Below, piece after piece: positions 17,049 through 25,002 of a DNA stretch of 64,000 nt. The notes beneath the pieces are model-generated. The model had not been told where the DNA came from. It saw only the letters and a program-made list of their open reading frames with translations, and did no database searches. The position numbers and the translations under genes were made by a program. The stretch's first letter is position 1; each line of letters starts with the position of its first letter. The DNA is from Paenibacillus mangrovi (lineage in GTDB: Bacteria; Bacillota; Bacilli; Paenibacillales; Paenibacillaceae): assembly GCF_022898935.1 (NCBI RefSeq), contig NZ_JALIRP010000007.1, positions 62,001 through 126,000 of the forward strand. The letters run 5' to 3'.

Positions 17049-17076
17049 TAAAAACGAGCCCAAATAAGAGCTCGCC
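17049..17076 (-). terminator. terminator after the GntR gene
   Basis: CGAGCTC/GGGCTCG stem with an A/T-rich loop and a TTTTTATTT tail on the minus strand, ten bases past the GntR stop. It implies the regulator is terminated apart from the transport operon. Confidence 0.75.
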
Positions 17077-17085
17077 TTGTACACC

Positions 17086-17733
17086 TTATATGATTCCGTT
17101 CATGATCAGATCTTCGTATGTGACCGTGTAAGTCTCCAATACCGCTTCTCTGGCTGCTTTCAAATCTCCCTTGACCAGCGCTTCATACGCCTTGCGGTTC
17201 GATTCCAGTGATTTGTGCGGCTTGTACTGGGGATATTGCTTGCGGTAAGAAATCATTTTGAATAATACCTTGCCTCTCGACTGCTCCATTACGCTCAGCA
17301 TATGCTGGTTATGAAGCGTACGAATAATCGTTTCGATAAACTGCAGGAAACTCTCATAATAGGCAGGTACGTTATCGTCTTCCTTTGCCTGAATTTGGCG
17401 CTCAAGATGCTCCTGGAGTGTATGCAGATCGAAGGTGAGCTCTCGTCTCTCCGCTGTGTTGATGACGTACAGCTGCATCGATATCAGCATTTCGAGTATT
17501 TCCGCATATTCACGAAAGGAAATTTCCTTCACCAGCACTCCACGCCCTCGGAACGATTCGACAAACCCCTCCGTCACCAGCAATGAGATAGCGGCTCTGA
17601 TCGGTGTCCGGCTCATTTGCAGCTGTTCAGCAAGATCATTTTCTGACAACAGCGTTCCGGGCAAATATTCTGCATAAATGATTCTGCGGCGAAGTTCCTG
17701 ATAGGCCCTTGTTTCCAATGTTGGGGAAGACAT
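17086..17733 (-). CDS. GntR-family transcriptional regulator (FadR/FCD type)
   Basis: A 215-residue repressor-like protein. The N-terminal winged helix spans residues 5-75 (YQELRRRIIYAEYLPGTLLSENDLAEQLQMSRTPIRAA shows the classic PG-x-x-LsE-x-x-LA-x-x-x-gvSRtPvReA pattern, quoted here as its visible elements). The all-helical C-terminal half resembles FCD effector domains. It lies immediately upstream of the phosphoesterase/ABC operon in the same direction and most likely controls it. A TGGTCTGAT half-site lies in its own upstream region. The effector is unknown. Confidence 0.9.
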   Translation of the reverse strand: MSSPTLETRAYQELRRRIIYAEYLPGTLLSENDLAEQLQMSRTPIRAAISLLVTEGFVESFRGRGVLVKEISFREYAEILEMLISMQLYVINTAERRELTFDLHTLQEHLERQIQAKEDDNVPAYYESFLQFIETIIRTLHNQHMLSVMEQSRGKVLFKMISYRKQYPQYKPHKSLESNRKAYEALVKGDLKAAREAVLETYTVTYEDLIMNGII

Positions 17734-17895
17734 TTCCTCACAAATCCTTTGCTTTTTTTAGTTTAATGTTAGCAAATCAGACCAATTTTGAAAAGACCGT
17801 CTCCAACCTGACCTAAGGATGTAGATTAGGAGAGCTAAAACTTAGGTGGATGATCTTAATACTAATAGGCTGTTGGAAAGTGGTTTTGCTATACA

Positions 17896-18291
17896 TCATT
17901 TCTCTAACGCTAATCTGAATGCCAAAAGTGTCATCAGTATTGTTATTGGTGCAAGTATCATTTTTTCAACAGAAACCACAGAGGCAAAATTCCCGATTGT
18001 ATTAAGTGAAAAATATCCAAACATTATCCATATACCAATATTATTAGCTTTCATGAATCTTTTAGTTTTTATGTAACCTATTTTTATTGAGATAACTAAA
18101 ATGAACATTATTGTTAAAAATAACGCTATGCATTCTAAGATCATTAAAGATGATGAATCAACGATTTGCCCGCCCCACACTGTTTCATAAGGAACGATTC
18201 TCAACAGTATTAAAATATGAAAAATGACCAATAATACCAAAGAAATAACTAGTATATTTCCTGATAGTCTTGCACTAATGAGTTTTTCCAT
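17896..18291 (-). CDS. small four-helix membrane protein, unknown
   Basis: 131 residues with four strongly hydrophobic stretches (near residues 12-32, 48-70, 80-100 and 108-126) and almost no polar core, so an integral membrane protein. A very good ribosome binding site (GAGGAGGA, four bases before ATG) supports a real gene. No family is recognised, and there are no charged pairs or cysteines that suggest a catalytic site. It is A/T-richer than the neighbouring transport genes and sits at the edge of the rearranged segment 18384-19572, so it may be acquired or drifting. Confidence 0.6.
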   Translation of the reverse strand: MEKLISARLSGNILVISLVLLVIFHILILLRIVPYETVWGGQIVDSSSLMILECIALFLTIMFILVISIKIGYIKTKRFMKANNIGIWIMFGYFSLNTIGNFASVVSVEKMILAPITILMTLLAFRLALEK

Positions 18292-18383
18292 TTATCCTCC
18301 TCTCGTAATAACCAGGTTTATTCTCTTCGCCCCAATTGGATGTAAGGTTGTTGTAATCAGGACGCCCCAGTCATTTAATTTTG

Positions 18384-18610
18384 TCAAAATAAATCAATCT
18401 CAAGATCTGTTATTTCGTTAGAATCCCATTCATCTGTTATCTCTAAATGCCAAGATCTTTGCAATCATTCTAAATTGTTTTCTTCTATCCATTTGTGTAG
18501 TTTTTCATATGTATTTCTAATTTCAGAATTAGCACCTTTATGTCTAATGACTGCATATTTTTGTTTTGGAACTGCTAGAGAAACCATTCCATTAGGTACT
18601 TTTCTAATAT
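18384..18610 (-). pseudogene. GyrI-like / effector-binding-domain gene remnant
   Basis: About 75 codons resemble the C-terminal part of a GyrI-like (AraC effector-binding) domain, with PKQKYAVIRHKGAN, a helix with YEKLHKWIEENNLE and a final LEITDEW strand. An in-frame TGA at 18465-18467 interrupts it, probably a former TGG. The 5' end is cut exactly where the NlpC/P60 copy begins at 18611, so the rearrangement truncated this gene. No function is expected. Confidence 0.55.
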
Positions 18611-19057
18611 AAGAAACGTTTCGGCAAATTATGTATCGGAATCGCATTAAGATTTGCGGTTGACTTGCCAGCAGGCAGCGTTCTTCTCCCTACTAGCTCA
18701 GTATACGCCGCATCTGCAACAACAGCTGATCAAATTATTGCTACAGGCAAGCAGTATCTAGGAGTCCCTTATAAATATGGGTCGAAATCCGGTGATACAA
18801 GTACTTTTGATTGCTCATCTTTTACTCAGTATATTTTTAAACAAAATGGTTATTTCGCTCCCACGTTCTTCCAAAGAACAATCTACCGTAGGCACATACG
18901 TGCCAAGGGATCAGTTACAGCCCGCCGCGTAATACCAACAAATGGACAAGCTGCACCGAAATCAGATTCAACAAACCAGGCTATGTTTCTCATCATCAAA
19001 ACACACGGTCAACAAAGCCATAGAAATCAAGGTCACCGATCTGAAAATAGAGACTAA
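18611..19057 (+). pseudogene. decayed partial copy of the NlpC/P60 gene at 42086
   Basis: The bases from AAGAAACGTTTC onward align with 42101-42799. The first five codons and the ribosome binding site are missing. Single-base insertions after AAACAAAATGG shift the frame just past the catalytic Cys region. A deletion joins CAGCCCG to CCGCGTAATACC, removing the catalytic His segment (about 42416-42555). A second deletion removes most of the Ser/His-rich tail. It cannot encode an active enzyme. The intact parent has signal peptide, Cys and His in order. Confidence 0.85.
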
Positions 19058-19065
19058 TTGACTAC

Positions 19066-19225
19066 AGATCCACAGGAATCTCCACTATAACTTCCGTTCT
19101 CGCTCCCTCTGTGCTCGCAATGGAAATCGATCCCTGATGCGCCTGGGCTATGGATTTCGCGATAGGAAGTCCCAGACCAGTGCCCCCCGTCTTTCGGTGA
19201 CGTGAGCTATCAACCCGGTAAAAGC
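19066..19225 (-). pseudogene. fragment of the histidine kinase 3' end (copy of 42891-43050)
   Basis: These 160 bases align without gaps to the region coding the C-terminal ATPase part of the kinase at 42869-44233, including the GGTGLGLPIAKSIAQ block. In the copy the intergenic terminator between the NlpC gene and the kinase has been deleted, but the two fragments keep the same order and convergent orientation as their parents. It has no start and no kinase core. Confidence 0.85.
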
Positions 19226-19226
19226 T

Positions 19227-19572
19227 TCTTGGCTCGCCATCGACGGTGCCAAATCCGCTGCCATTGATCCCTCGGAGGCGGATCTTACCGGTCGCACCTT
19301 GGAGTATCTCGGAAACTTTGCTTACGTGCAGACGTGCAAACAGCCTGGGCACTTGACGCACTTATCGCTATTCAGCCGCATCCAACACCAGCAGTAGTTC
19401 AAGGAATCCATAGACTTATCACATCTCTGCATGAAAATGATTGGAAGACCTCTTATCCGACAGGCGCTAGCCTCCCAGGCAACTTTTATTCCCACTATCA
19501 CAGCTATCGGTACATCTGGCCGCTTCTTACACTTAGTCACTACAGAAGGAAATACGGGGGTTCGTAATAGAA
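19227..19572 (+). pseudogene. two joined fragments of the terpene cyclase gene
   Basis: 19227-19321 matches 10327-10421 and 19337-19572 matches 10708-10943, with scattered substitutions. They are joined by a 15-base filler (TTACGTGCAGACGTG) that replaces 286 bases of the parent, including several QW repeats. The second piece ends with the true stop codon of the cyclase and a few bases beyond. There is no start, so this is a pseudogene fused to the kinase fragment at 19225/19227. Confidence 0.88.
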
Positions 19573-19668
19573 AGAATATCTTCATAGGATAATGACCTGA
19601 TTCAGCCAAAAATTCAGCTTAGCCAATGGCGCATACCAGGCCTTATAGGGACTAGGTTGTCATAACGA

Positions 19669-20757
19669 TCAAATCGTAACGCAAGACTGATAATCTCCAT
19701 CACAGTTCATGATGAGGCATTTGTGCAGCAATTCTTTGTCTTTTACTTTCCATGTATGTTCATGGAACTTAGGCCTTCGAATACAAGTATAGTTAAATTT
19801 GTCTGCCGCAAAAAATCTAAAGCCCTGTTCCCTGCAATCCTTCAAAAATAATGAATCTGAACCGACGACAATATCTGTCCGGAACGTTACATGATCAAAT
19901 ACGTTTTTTTTAACAACGAGAGTAGCTCCAGCGAGATGACTTACATACCTGTTTTGCCTATCTGGATACTTCAACGCCAAACATTTCTTCCTTTCAAAAT
20001 AAATAAAAAATGCTCTCTTCCCCACAATATCCGCGTCCGATTCACCAAAAGCATGCATCATATCGGTCAAATAAAACGGCGCATAATAATCATCATCATC
20101 CAGTTTCGCAATATAATCATATTTTGCACGTGAAACGCCAAAGTTCAGACATGCCCCTAAATTTTGATCTTCGGGGACCTGATATACGGTAATCCCTTCA
20201 TAAGTGGCAGCCTTTTCTTTCCATTTCGAGATATCCATTTCATTGTTATTCAAGATGATAATTAATTCTTTAGCGGCCCATTCCTGTCGGATATAGTTAG
20301 CAAATACATTTTCAATAAGATGCTCGCGCTTTGTGCAGGTGATGACAGATACAGCCTCATTCTCCTTCTGTTCCGCCAATTGTCTCCCAATAAATTGTTG
20401 AACTCTTTTTTTATATAAAGATATCGCAGACGGATCTTGCTGGACCGTCTTATAGTTCATCGGCAAATCATAGATTCTAGTGCTGACTTCCTTAATCCGA
20501 TCACTTATTTTATGATTTACAGATATAAAAACTGTTTCCATCCCGTTGTTTTTGCAGTGTTCAAGGATCCGAAGCAGTTTGTTTTTATTAGATTTCCAAT
20601 CTTTCGATGCAGATACCACTAGAAGAATATCGGGCTGTACATCTGCGATATGCTGTCTCCAGGATTTAAGATCGATTTGGTGTAAATCACATAGATCTCT
20701 GAAGCATTCCAAGCTGAATGGATCTAAAAAACCGGATACCCTTGTTTTATCCTTCAT
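19669..20757 (-). CDS. glycosyltransferase family 2 with an N-terminal extension
   Basis: 362 residues. An N-terminal ~130 residues resemble a small Rossmann-like domain (IADVQPDILLVVSASKDW). A GT-A fold GT2 domain follows, starting at VSVITCTKREHL, with NLGACLNFGVSRAKYDYI and the metal-binding KLDDDDYYAPFYL. It would transfer a sugar from a nucleotide donor using a divalent metal. It is the last gene of the glycan operon, after the aminotransferase. Acceptor and donor are unknown; the operon's own diacetamido-uronic sugar nucleotide is a candidate donor. Confidence 0.88.
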   Translation of the reverse strand: MKDKTRVSGFLDPFSLECFRDLCDLHQIDLKSWRQHIADVQPDILLVVSASKDWKSNKNKLLRILEHCKNNGMETVFISVNHKISDRIKEVSTRIYDLPMNYKTVQQDPSAISLYKKRVQQFIGRQLAEQKENEAVSVITCTKREHLIENVFANYIRQEWAAKELIIILNNNEMDISKWKEKAATYEGITVYQVPEDQNLGACLNFGVSRAKYDYIAKLDDDDYYAPFYLTDMMHAFGESDADIVGKRAFFIYFERKKCLALKYPDRQNRYVSHLAGATLVVKKNVFDHVTFRTDIVVGSDSLFLKDCREQGFRFFAADKFNYTCIRRPKFHEHTWKVKDKELLHKCLIMNCDGDYQSCVTI

Positions 20758-20806
20758 GTGAAATGGACACCTCTTTACAGATGAATGGCATTCCTCATTT
20801 TCTTAA

Positions 20807-21901
20807 TCATTTGAATGCATTCATAGCTTCCACGACCAATTCCATTTGCTCTTCAGACATTACCGGGCTAATAGGCAGACTTAACACTTCATTATGCAGT
20901 TTTTCTGTTATTGGGTAGACGCGATCGTGCCACTCTGCATAGGCTTTCTGTTTATGAGGCGGAATCGGGTAATGAATTAACGTCTCAATTCCTTTCCCCC
21001 GTAGATACTTGGACAATTTATATCTGTCCATCGTCCGAATCACAAATAAGTGCCATACATGTCTGCTTACATCATTCCCGTACAATTCTGGAAGAACCAC
21101 CTGTCGATTATCAATATTTTTTCTATAAAATTCTGCGACCAGACGCCTTTTTTGATTGTCTTCATCCAGATGCTTCAGCTTGATCCTTAAGACGGCTGCC
21201 TGGAGTTCATCTAATCTACTGTTCATTCCTTTATAGATATTTTCATATTTGATTTGAGAACCATAGTTCCGAAGAGCTTTAAGGCGCTCGGCTAAAACAT
21301 CATTATTCGTCGTTACTGCGCCTCCATCTCCCATGGCGCCAAGATTTTTGCCTGGGTAAAAGCTGAATCCTGCACTATCTCCTAAACTTCCGGCACGTTT
21401 GCCTTTATAATAGGCGCCATGAGCCTGTGCAGCATCTTCGATCACAATCAGGTTATATTTCGCTGCGATCGATAATATTTCGTCCATCTCTGCGATCTGA
21501 CCATACAGATGCACGACCATAATCGCTTTTGTCTTTCTCGTAATCTTTTTTTCAATTTCACTAGCCCGAATATGATAACTGTCCGGATCTGGTTCTACCA
21601 ATACAGGCAATGCTCCATTGGCAGATATGGCTAGAATCGAAGCAATAAAAGTATTAGCAGGAACGATGACTTCATCATCTTTTCCGATATGGTAGGCTTG
21701 AATCGCCAGTTTTAATGCGTTCAGCCCATCTGAAACGCCTATGCAGTGCTTTACCTTGCAAAAAGCTGCATATTCCTGTTCGAAGGCCTTGACTTCGTTC
21801 CCTAAAATATACATACCGCTGCTTAGAACTCGTTCGAACGCATCTTCAATTTCCTGTTGGAAACGGGTGTTAACGGCTTGTAAATCAAGAAAGGGAACCA
21901 C
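20807..21901 (-). CDS. DegT/DnrJ/EryC1-type sugar aminotransferase (WbpE/FdtB-like)
   Basis: A 364-residue PLP enzyme that aminates a keto-sugar nucleotide. Family marks are [13 protein letters not shown] near residue 60, [29 protein letters not shown] and the PLP-lysine motif [18 protein letters not shown] (Lys near 190). The start is GTG eight bases after AGAGGTG. Together with the Gfo/Idh dehydrogenase, the nucleotide-sugar 6-dehydrogenase and the hexapeptide acetyltransferase in the same operon, it fits the 3-amination step of UDP-2,3-diacetamido-uronic acid synthesis. The pathway assignment is inferred from gene content. A dTDP-3-amino-sugar route is less likely because no RmlA/B genes are present. 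Confidence 0.9.
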   Translation of the reverse strand: MVPFLDLQAVNTRFQQEIEDAFERVLSSGMYILGNEVKAFEQEYAAFCKVKHCIGVSDGLNALKLAIQAYHIGKDDEVIVPANTFIASILAISANGALPVLVEPDPDSYHIRASEIEKKITRKTKAIMVVHLYGQIAEMDEILSIAAKYNLIVIEDAAQAHGAYYKGKRAGSLGDSAGFSFYPGKNLGAMGDGGAVTTNNDVLAERLKALRNYGSQIKYENIYKGMNSRLDELQAAVLRIKLKHLDEDNQKRRLVAEFYRKNIDNRQVVLPELYGNDVSRHVWHLFVIRTMDRYKLSKYLRGKGIETLIHYPIPPHKQKAYAEWHDRVYPITEKLHNEVLSLPISPVMSEEQMELVVEAMNAFK

Positions 21902-21919
21902 GTGTATGACACCTCTCTT

Positions 21920-22477
21920 CTATGATGTGATTCGCTCAAGTCCGCCGGTTTTCATTTTGTAATGACAACTGCATTTAGCACAAAATAAGCGATCATCCAA
22001 TTTTTCTCCGCAATCGCAAATAAAGCTTCTGAATACGGCAGGATTCCCATACCACAACGTGTTATTCGGTATAGCCTTCGTCACGACGGAGCCCGCGCCG
22101 ACCATGGCATATTTTCCAATATGATTTCCCGCGACAATCGTAGCATTGGCACCAATGGAAGCCCCCTGCTCTACAATCGTCTCCTCATATCTGTCCGGAT
22201 AACATTTGGATCTTGGCCTTAAGTCATTGGTAAAAGTAACATTAGGACCAATAAACACGTTATCGTGGATGTGAACACCATCCCAAATATACACGCCGGA
22301 TTTTATCGTCACGTTGTTTCCGATCCTTACATGACTCTCAATATAGGTATGGTCGCAAATGTTGCAGTTCTCCCCGATGACAACCCCTGAGGAAATGTGT
22401 GCAAACGCCCAAATTCTAGTTTTAGGGCCAATTTCCATTGATTCGACTAAAGCTTTCGGATGAACATAATATGTCAT
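21920..22477 (-). CDS. left-handed beta-helix N-acetyltransferase (WbpD/FdtC-like) with C-terminal zinc ribbon
   Basis: About 185 residues. Hexapeptide repeats ([IV]-G-x-x-x-x) run through residues 20-150, for example VVIGENCNI, VRIGNNVTI, VFIGPNVTFTND and ASIGANATIVAGNHIG. TNDLRPRS is the acceptor-site loop seen in WbpD/QdtC relatives. After the helix the protein adds CDCGEKL...CAKCSCHY, a cysteine pattern like a small zinc ribbon that WbpD-type enzymes lack. It would N-acetylate the 3-amino sugar produced by the neighbouring aminotransferase with acetyl-CoA. The start is ATG at 22477, eight bases after AGGGG; a GTG three codons earlier is possible. Confidence 0.87.
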   Translation of the reverse strand: MTYYVHPKALVESMEIGPKTRIWAFAHISSGVVIGENCNICDHTYIESHVRIGNNVTIKSGVYIWDGVHIHDNVFIGPNVTFTNDLRPRSKCYPDRYEETIVEQGASIGANATIVAGNHIGKYAMVGAGSVVTKAIPNNTLWYGNPAVFRSFICDCGEKLDDRLFCAKCSCHYKMKTGGLERITS

Positions 22478-22489
22478 CGCTCCCACCCC

Positions 22490-23482
22490 TCATCCATTAT
22501 CCTTTTGAACCGATGAATGATGTCTTTGCAGTGCCCTTTCTATCTCTGGCCAAACCTTTTGGAGCGTATTTTTGTACGAAAACCTCTCCCTGGCATACAG
22601 CATGCCTGTTTTAGCTATTTTTTGTCTTGCATTTTCATGTTTTAAATAGAAGGATATTTTCTCAATCGTTTCTTCAGGTGAGCCAGACACATCACAATGA
22701 ACTCCAACTTGCAGTTTATCTCGGACTCCCGGTGTATCCGAAGTCAACAGGAAGGCTCCCGAACTCAAAATATCGTAGGTACGATTGCTGATCTGATCAA
22801 ATACGTTTTGAGGGCTGATATTAATTTTGGCGGAGCTGTACACGATCGGAGTATGGTGGAAAGGCAATATGCCTTGCAATAGGTGAGCAGGCGGCTGCTT
22901 TCCAAAATATCGCACGGCCTCTGTATTCCATTTCTTCCCCCATATTTTAGTGTCGAATGGTTGATCGAACAGAGGAATAATTAAATCAGATAGGCTCTTA
23001 TGAAGAAAAACATTTGGTTTGTATGAGAAATGATCGACAACAGATACCTCGCATGCATATCTGGAGTCGTACGGCATCGGCCTGTGAAATTCCGGTACAA
23101 TGCCGACATCCAAGTAGGCAGCCTTAATTCCCATTTCTTTATATTTTGGAATGCAATCTTCACTTCTCGTTAATACAAAATCCGGTTTCGTAGCCGTTAC
23201 ATATTGCTTGGACCATCTCTCATACGATAAATAGTCCTCCTCGGCAAAATACACATGAAATAATTGATGTTGTTTTACAATTTCCGTCCTGAGATCCGAA
23301 TTCCAATGCTCGATATCCCACCCCATATCGAATAACATATCTGGTTTATATGTTAGAATCGCTTCTTCCATTAAAGGTTTGCTTATCGTATTGAGATAAT
23401 ATACTTCATGGCCCATGGACTCTAATGCCCATCCTAAGGGTAGACGAAAAACATCATACGTCATTTGAGCGAGTATTCTCAT
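22490..23482 (-). CDS. CgeB-family glycosyltransferase
   Basis: 330 residues of a GT-B-like glycosyltransferase resembling Bacillus CgeB. The N-terminus (MRILAQMTYDVFRLPLGWALE) and PDMLFDMGWDIEHW form the first Rossmann domain. The C-terminal domain has INISPQNVFDQISNRTYDILSSGAFLLTSD in pieces typical of the family (R-[TV]-[FY]-[DE]-x-x-[AS]-x-G). CgeB in B. subtilis glycosylates the outer spore crust, so a spore-surface role is plausible. It overlaps its upstream neighbour by four bases. It is a paralogue of the gene at 25003-26148 but has no LysM tail. Confidence 0.85.
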   Translation of the reverse strand: MRILAQMTYDVFRLPLGWALESMGHEVYYLNTISKPLMEEAILTYKPDMLFDMGWDIEHWNSDLRTEIVKQHQLFHVYFAEEDYLSYERWSKQYVTATKPDFVLTRSEDCIPKYKEMGIKAAYLDVGIVPEFHRPMPYDSRYACEVSVVDHFSYKPNVFLHKSLSDLIIPLFDQPFDTKIWGKKWNTEAVRYFGKQPPAHLLQGILPFHHTPIVYSSAKINISPQNVFDQISNRTYDILSSGAFLLTSDTPGVRDKLQVGVHCDVSGSPEETIEKISFYLKHENARQKIAKTGMLYARERFSYKNTLQKVWPEIERALQRHHSSVQKDNG

Positions 23483-24267
23483 GGGTTAAAATCACTCTGA
23501 TCTGTTACGAGATATGCCGCTTCGAAACCTGTTAATTTCCTCCAAAACATCAATCCAGGATTTTCGTGGTAATAACCTGCATACATGATATAATCCAGTC
23601 CTTGAGAATAAGGATTGCCGGCATTACAAATCCATTCCATGACGGCAAAATGTAAACGATACATAATTCCATCATTCAAATAATCTCCATGACCGATAAT
23701 AAGCGCGTAATAAGCAAGATTTCCAATTCGCTCCAAACAGATATAGGCAAGCAACTTTTCGTTCGTTACTACACTTCCTTGTTGATAACCAGGAATCGGT
23801 TTAAAGATCCCCCACATCATTTCGTAATGATTTGGGCAGCTAGGAAGCGATAACTTATGAGGCGCCGAAGGAGCTCCACCCATCTCCTCAACAGACTTTT
23901 TATAATAACCGGTTAAGGGTCCGCCACTGCGTATTTCCTTACTGAAATGAATCTCTACTATATCCGGTATGAACTGCTCTCTTACGAAAGGCTTGCAATA
24001 ATAATCTTGCTTATCTGCTATTTGCGCAGTTCGTAAGGTACGACCCTTATTTATTTTCTTGACCTTCATCAAATAATGATCATACGTAAGATTCTTAACC
24101 GGGATCAAGGCTGATGGACACTGATCATTCGCGATCTGTCCAACCCCCAAATATCGTCCTATAACAAATTTTTGATAGACTACTTCTTTCGAAAATCTTT
24201 GACATTCGGGGGAGTGAATACAATGACCGTTATTTAATCGGAAATCAATGTTTGCCGTAGGGAACAT
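23479..24267 (-). CDS. uncharacterised protein of the glycan operon
   Basis: About 262 residues, not recognised with confidence. It is soluble, without a signal peptide or membrane segment. The N-terminus has a His/Cys cluster (NGHCIHSPECQRF). The second half, with VTNEKLLAYICLERIGNLAYYALIIGHG and the closing LDYIMYAGYYHENPGLMFWRKLTGF, recalls the later strands of GNAT- or FemAB-type acyltransferases, which is only a structural hint. ATG at 24267 follows AAGGTG by six bases; the previous gene stops six bases earlier. It overlaps the next gene by four bases. Its position between deacetylase and CgeB genes suggests sugar or peptide modification. Confidence 0.6.
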   Translation of the reverse strand: MFPTANIDFRLNNGHCIHSPECQRFSKEVVYQKFVIGRYLGVGQIANDQCPSALIPVKNLTYDHYLMKVKKINKGRTLRTAQIADKQDYYCKPFVREQFIPDIVEIHFSKEIRSGGPLTGYYKKSVEEMGGAPSAPHKLSLPSCPNHYEMMWGIFKPIPGYQQGSVVTNEKLLAYICLERIGNLAYYALIIGHGDYLNDGIMYRLHFAVMEWICNAGNPYSQGLDYIMYAGYYHENPGLMFWRKLTGFEAAYLVTDQSDFNP

Positions 24268-24272
24268 AAAAC

Positions 24273-24971
24273 TCACCTTCTCAAATAAAAATCATACGGG
24301 GTAATAAACGCGACATCTTTAGTGAGTAAGAAATCTATTATTTTTTCGAATTCCATAAAATCCTCCTTGCTCCATTCCTTCGGATGAACTTGCAGCACAA
24401 GGTAATCCCTTTGAGTCGTATAATGTTCTACAAACTTTGAATAATCGGGTTTTAAGGTCGGGTATTCGATGTCGCAGTACCTATACAGTACAAGCTTTCC
24501 GGACGGTTTGCCGAAAAGCCAGACTTTGATTTCATCGATTTGTTCGATCGCCTTTACGGTGTTATCATCAATCGCATTTCCGGGAGCGCCAAACGTTCGA
24601 AGGGTTATGCCCAGTTTCGTCTTCGCGAGTTGTTGTGTTTTCAGCATGTTATCGTATTGATATTCTGATGATGTATTCTGAAACTCATCAAACATTTCCC
24701 CCCGAACCTTACGCCCACGCAGCAGATGCTGGTACCCATGATTCCAAATTTCAAATAATCCAGAGGAATGAATCTCTTGTAGAGCATCGAAGTACGCGGT
24801 AACATCTGTTTCCAATGATCTGCCGATGATCCCGAGCGATGCTTTAATTTGTTTTCGCGAAATATATTCTATAAACTTGTTAAAACCAGCCGGTAACGTA
24901 TGAACGGAGTCATAGATCAAATCGTCTGCTTTGAGAATGATCCATTGACTATCCGATTTGCTATCAGGCAA
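24273..24971 (-). CDS. polysaccharide deacetylase-like (NodB homology) protein
   Basis: About 233 residues. WIILKADDL carries the catalytic/metal Asp pair, and EIWNHGYQHLL gives the H-x-x-x-H metal ligands of the NodB fold. RTFGAPGNAID and LVLQVHPKEW correspond to later motifs. Such enzymes remove N- or O-acetyl groups from glycans. There is no signal peptide, so it may act on cytoplasmic or spore-forming mother-cell intermediates. The frame opens at 25001, but GGAGGAGGAG lies six bases before a TTG at 24971, preferred here. It is embedded in the operon with a two-base gap to the LysM glycosyltransferase. Confidence 0.8.
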   Translation of the reverse strand: MPDSKSDSQWIILKADDLIYDSVHTLPAGFNKFIEYISRKQIKASLGIIGRSLETDVTAYFDALQEIHSSGLFEIWNHGYQHLLRGRKVRGEMFDEFQNTSSEYQYDNMLKTQQLAKTKLGITLRTFGAPGNAIDDNTVKAIEQIDEIKVWLFGKPSGKLVLYRYCDIEYPTLKPDYSKFVEHYTTQRDYLVLQVHPKEWSKEDFMEFEKIIDFLLTKDVAFITPYDFYLRR

Positions 24972-25002
24972 AAGAAACTCCTCCTCCGGGAACAAGTTCA
25001 AT

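Noticed and set aside
19062..19609. Minus-strand frames of 99 and 95 codons across the mosaic
   Set aside because: They join the kinase fragment to antisense cyclase sequence, or are antisense cyclase alone. They are products of the rearrangement, not genes.
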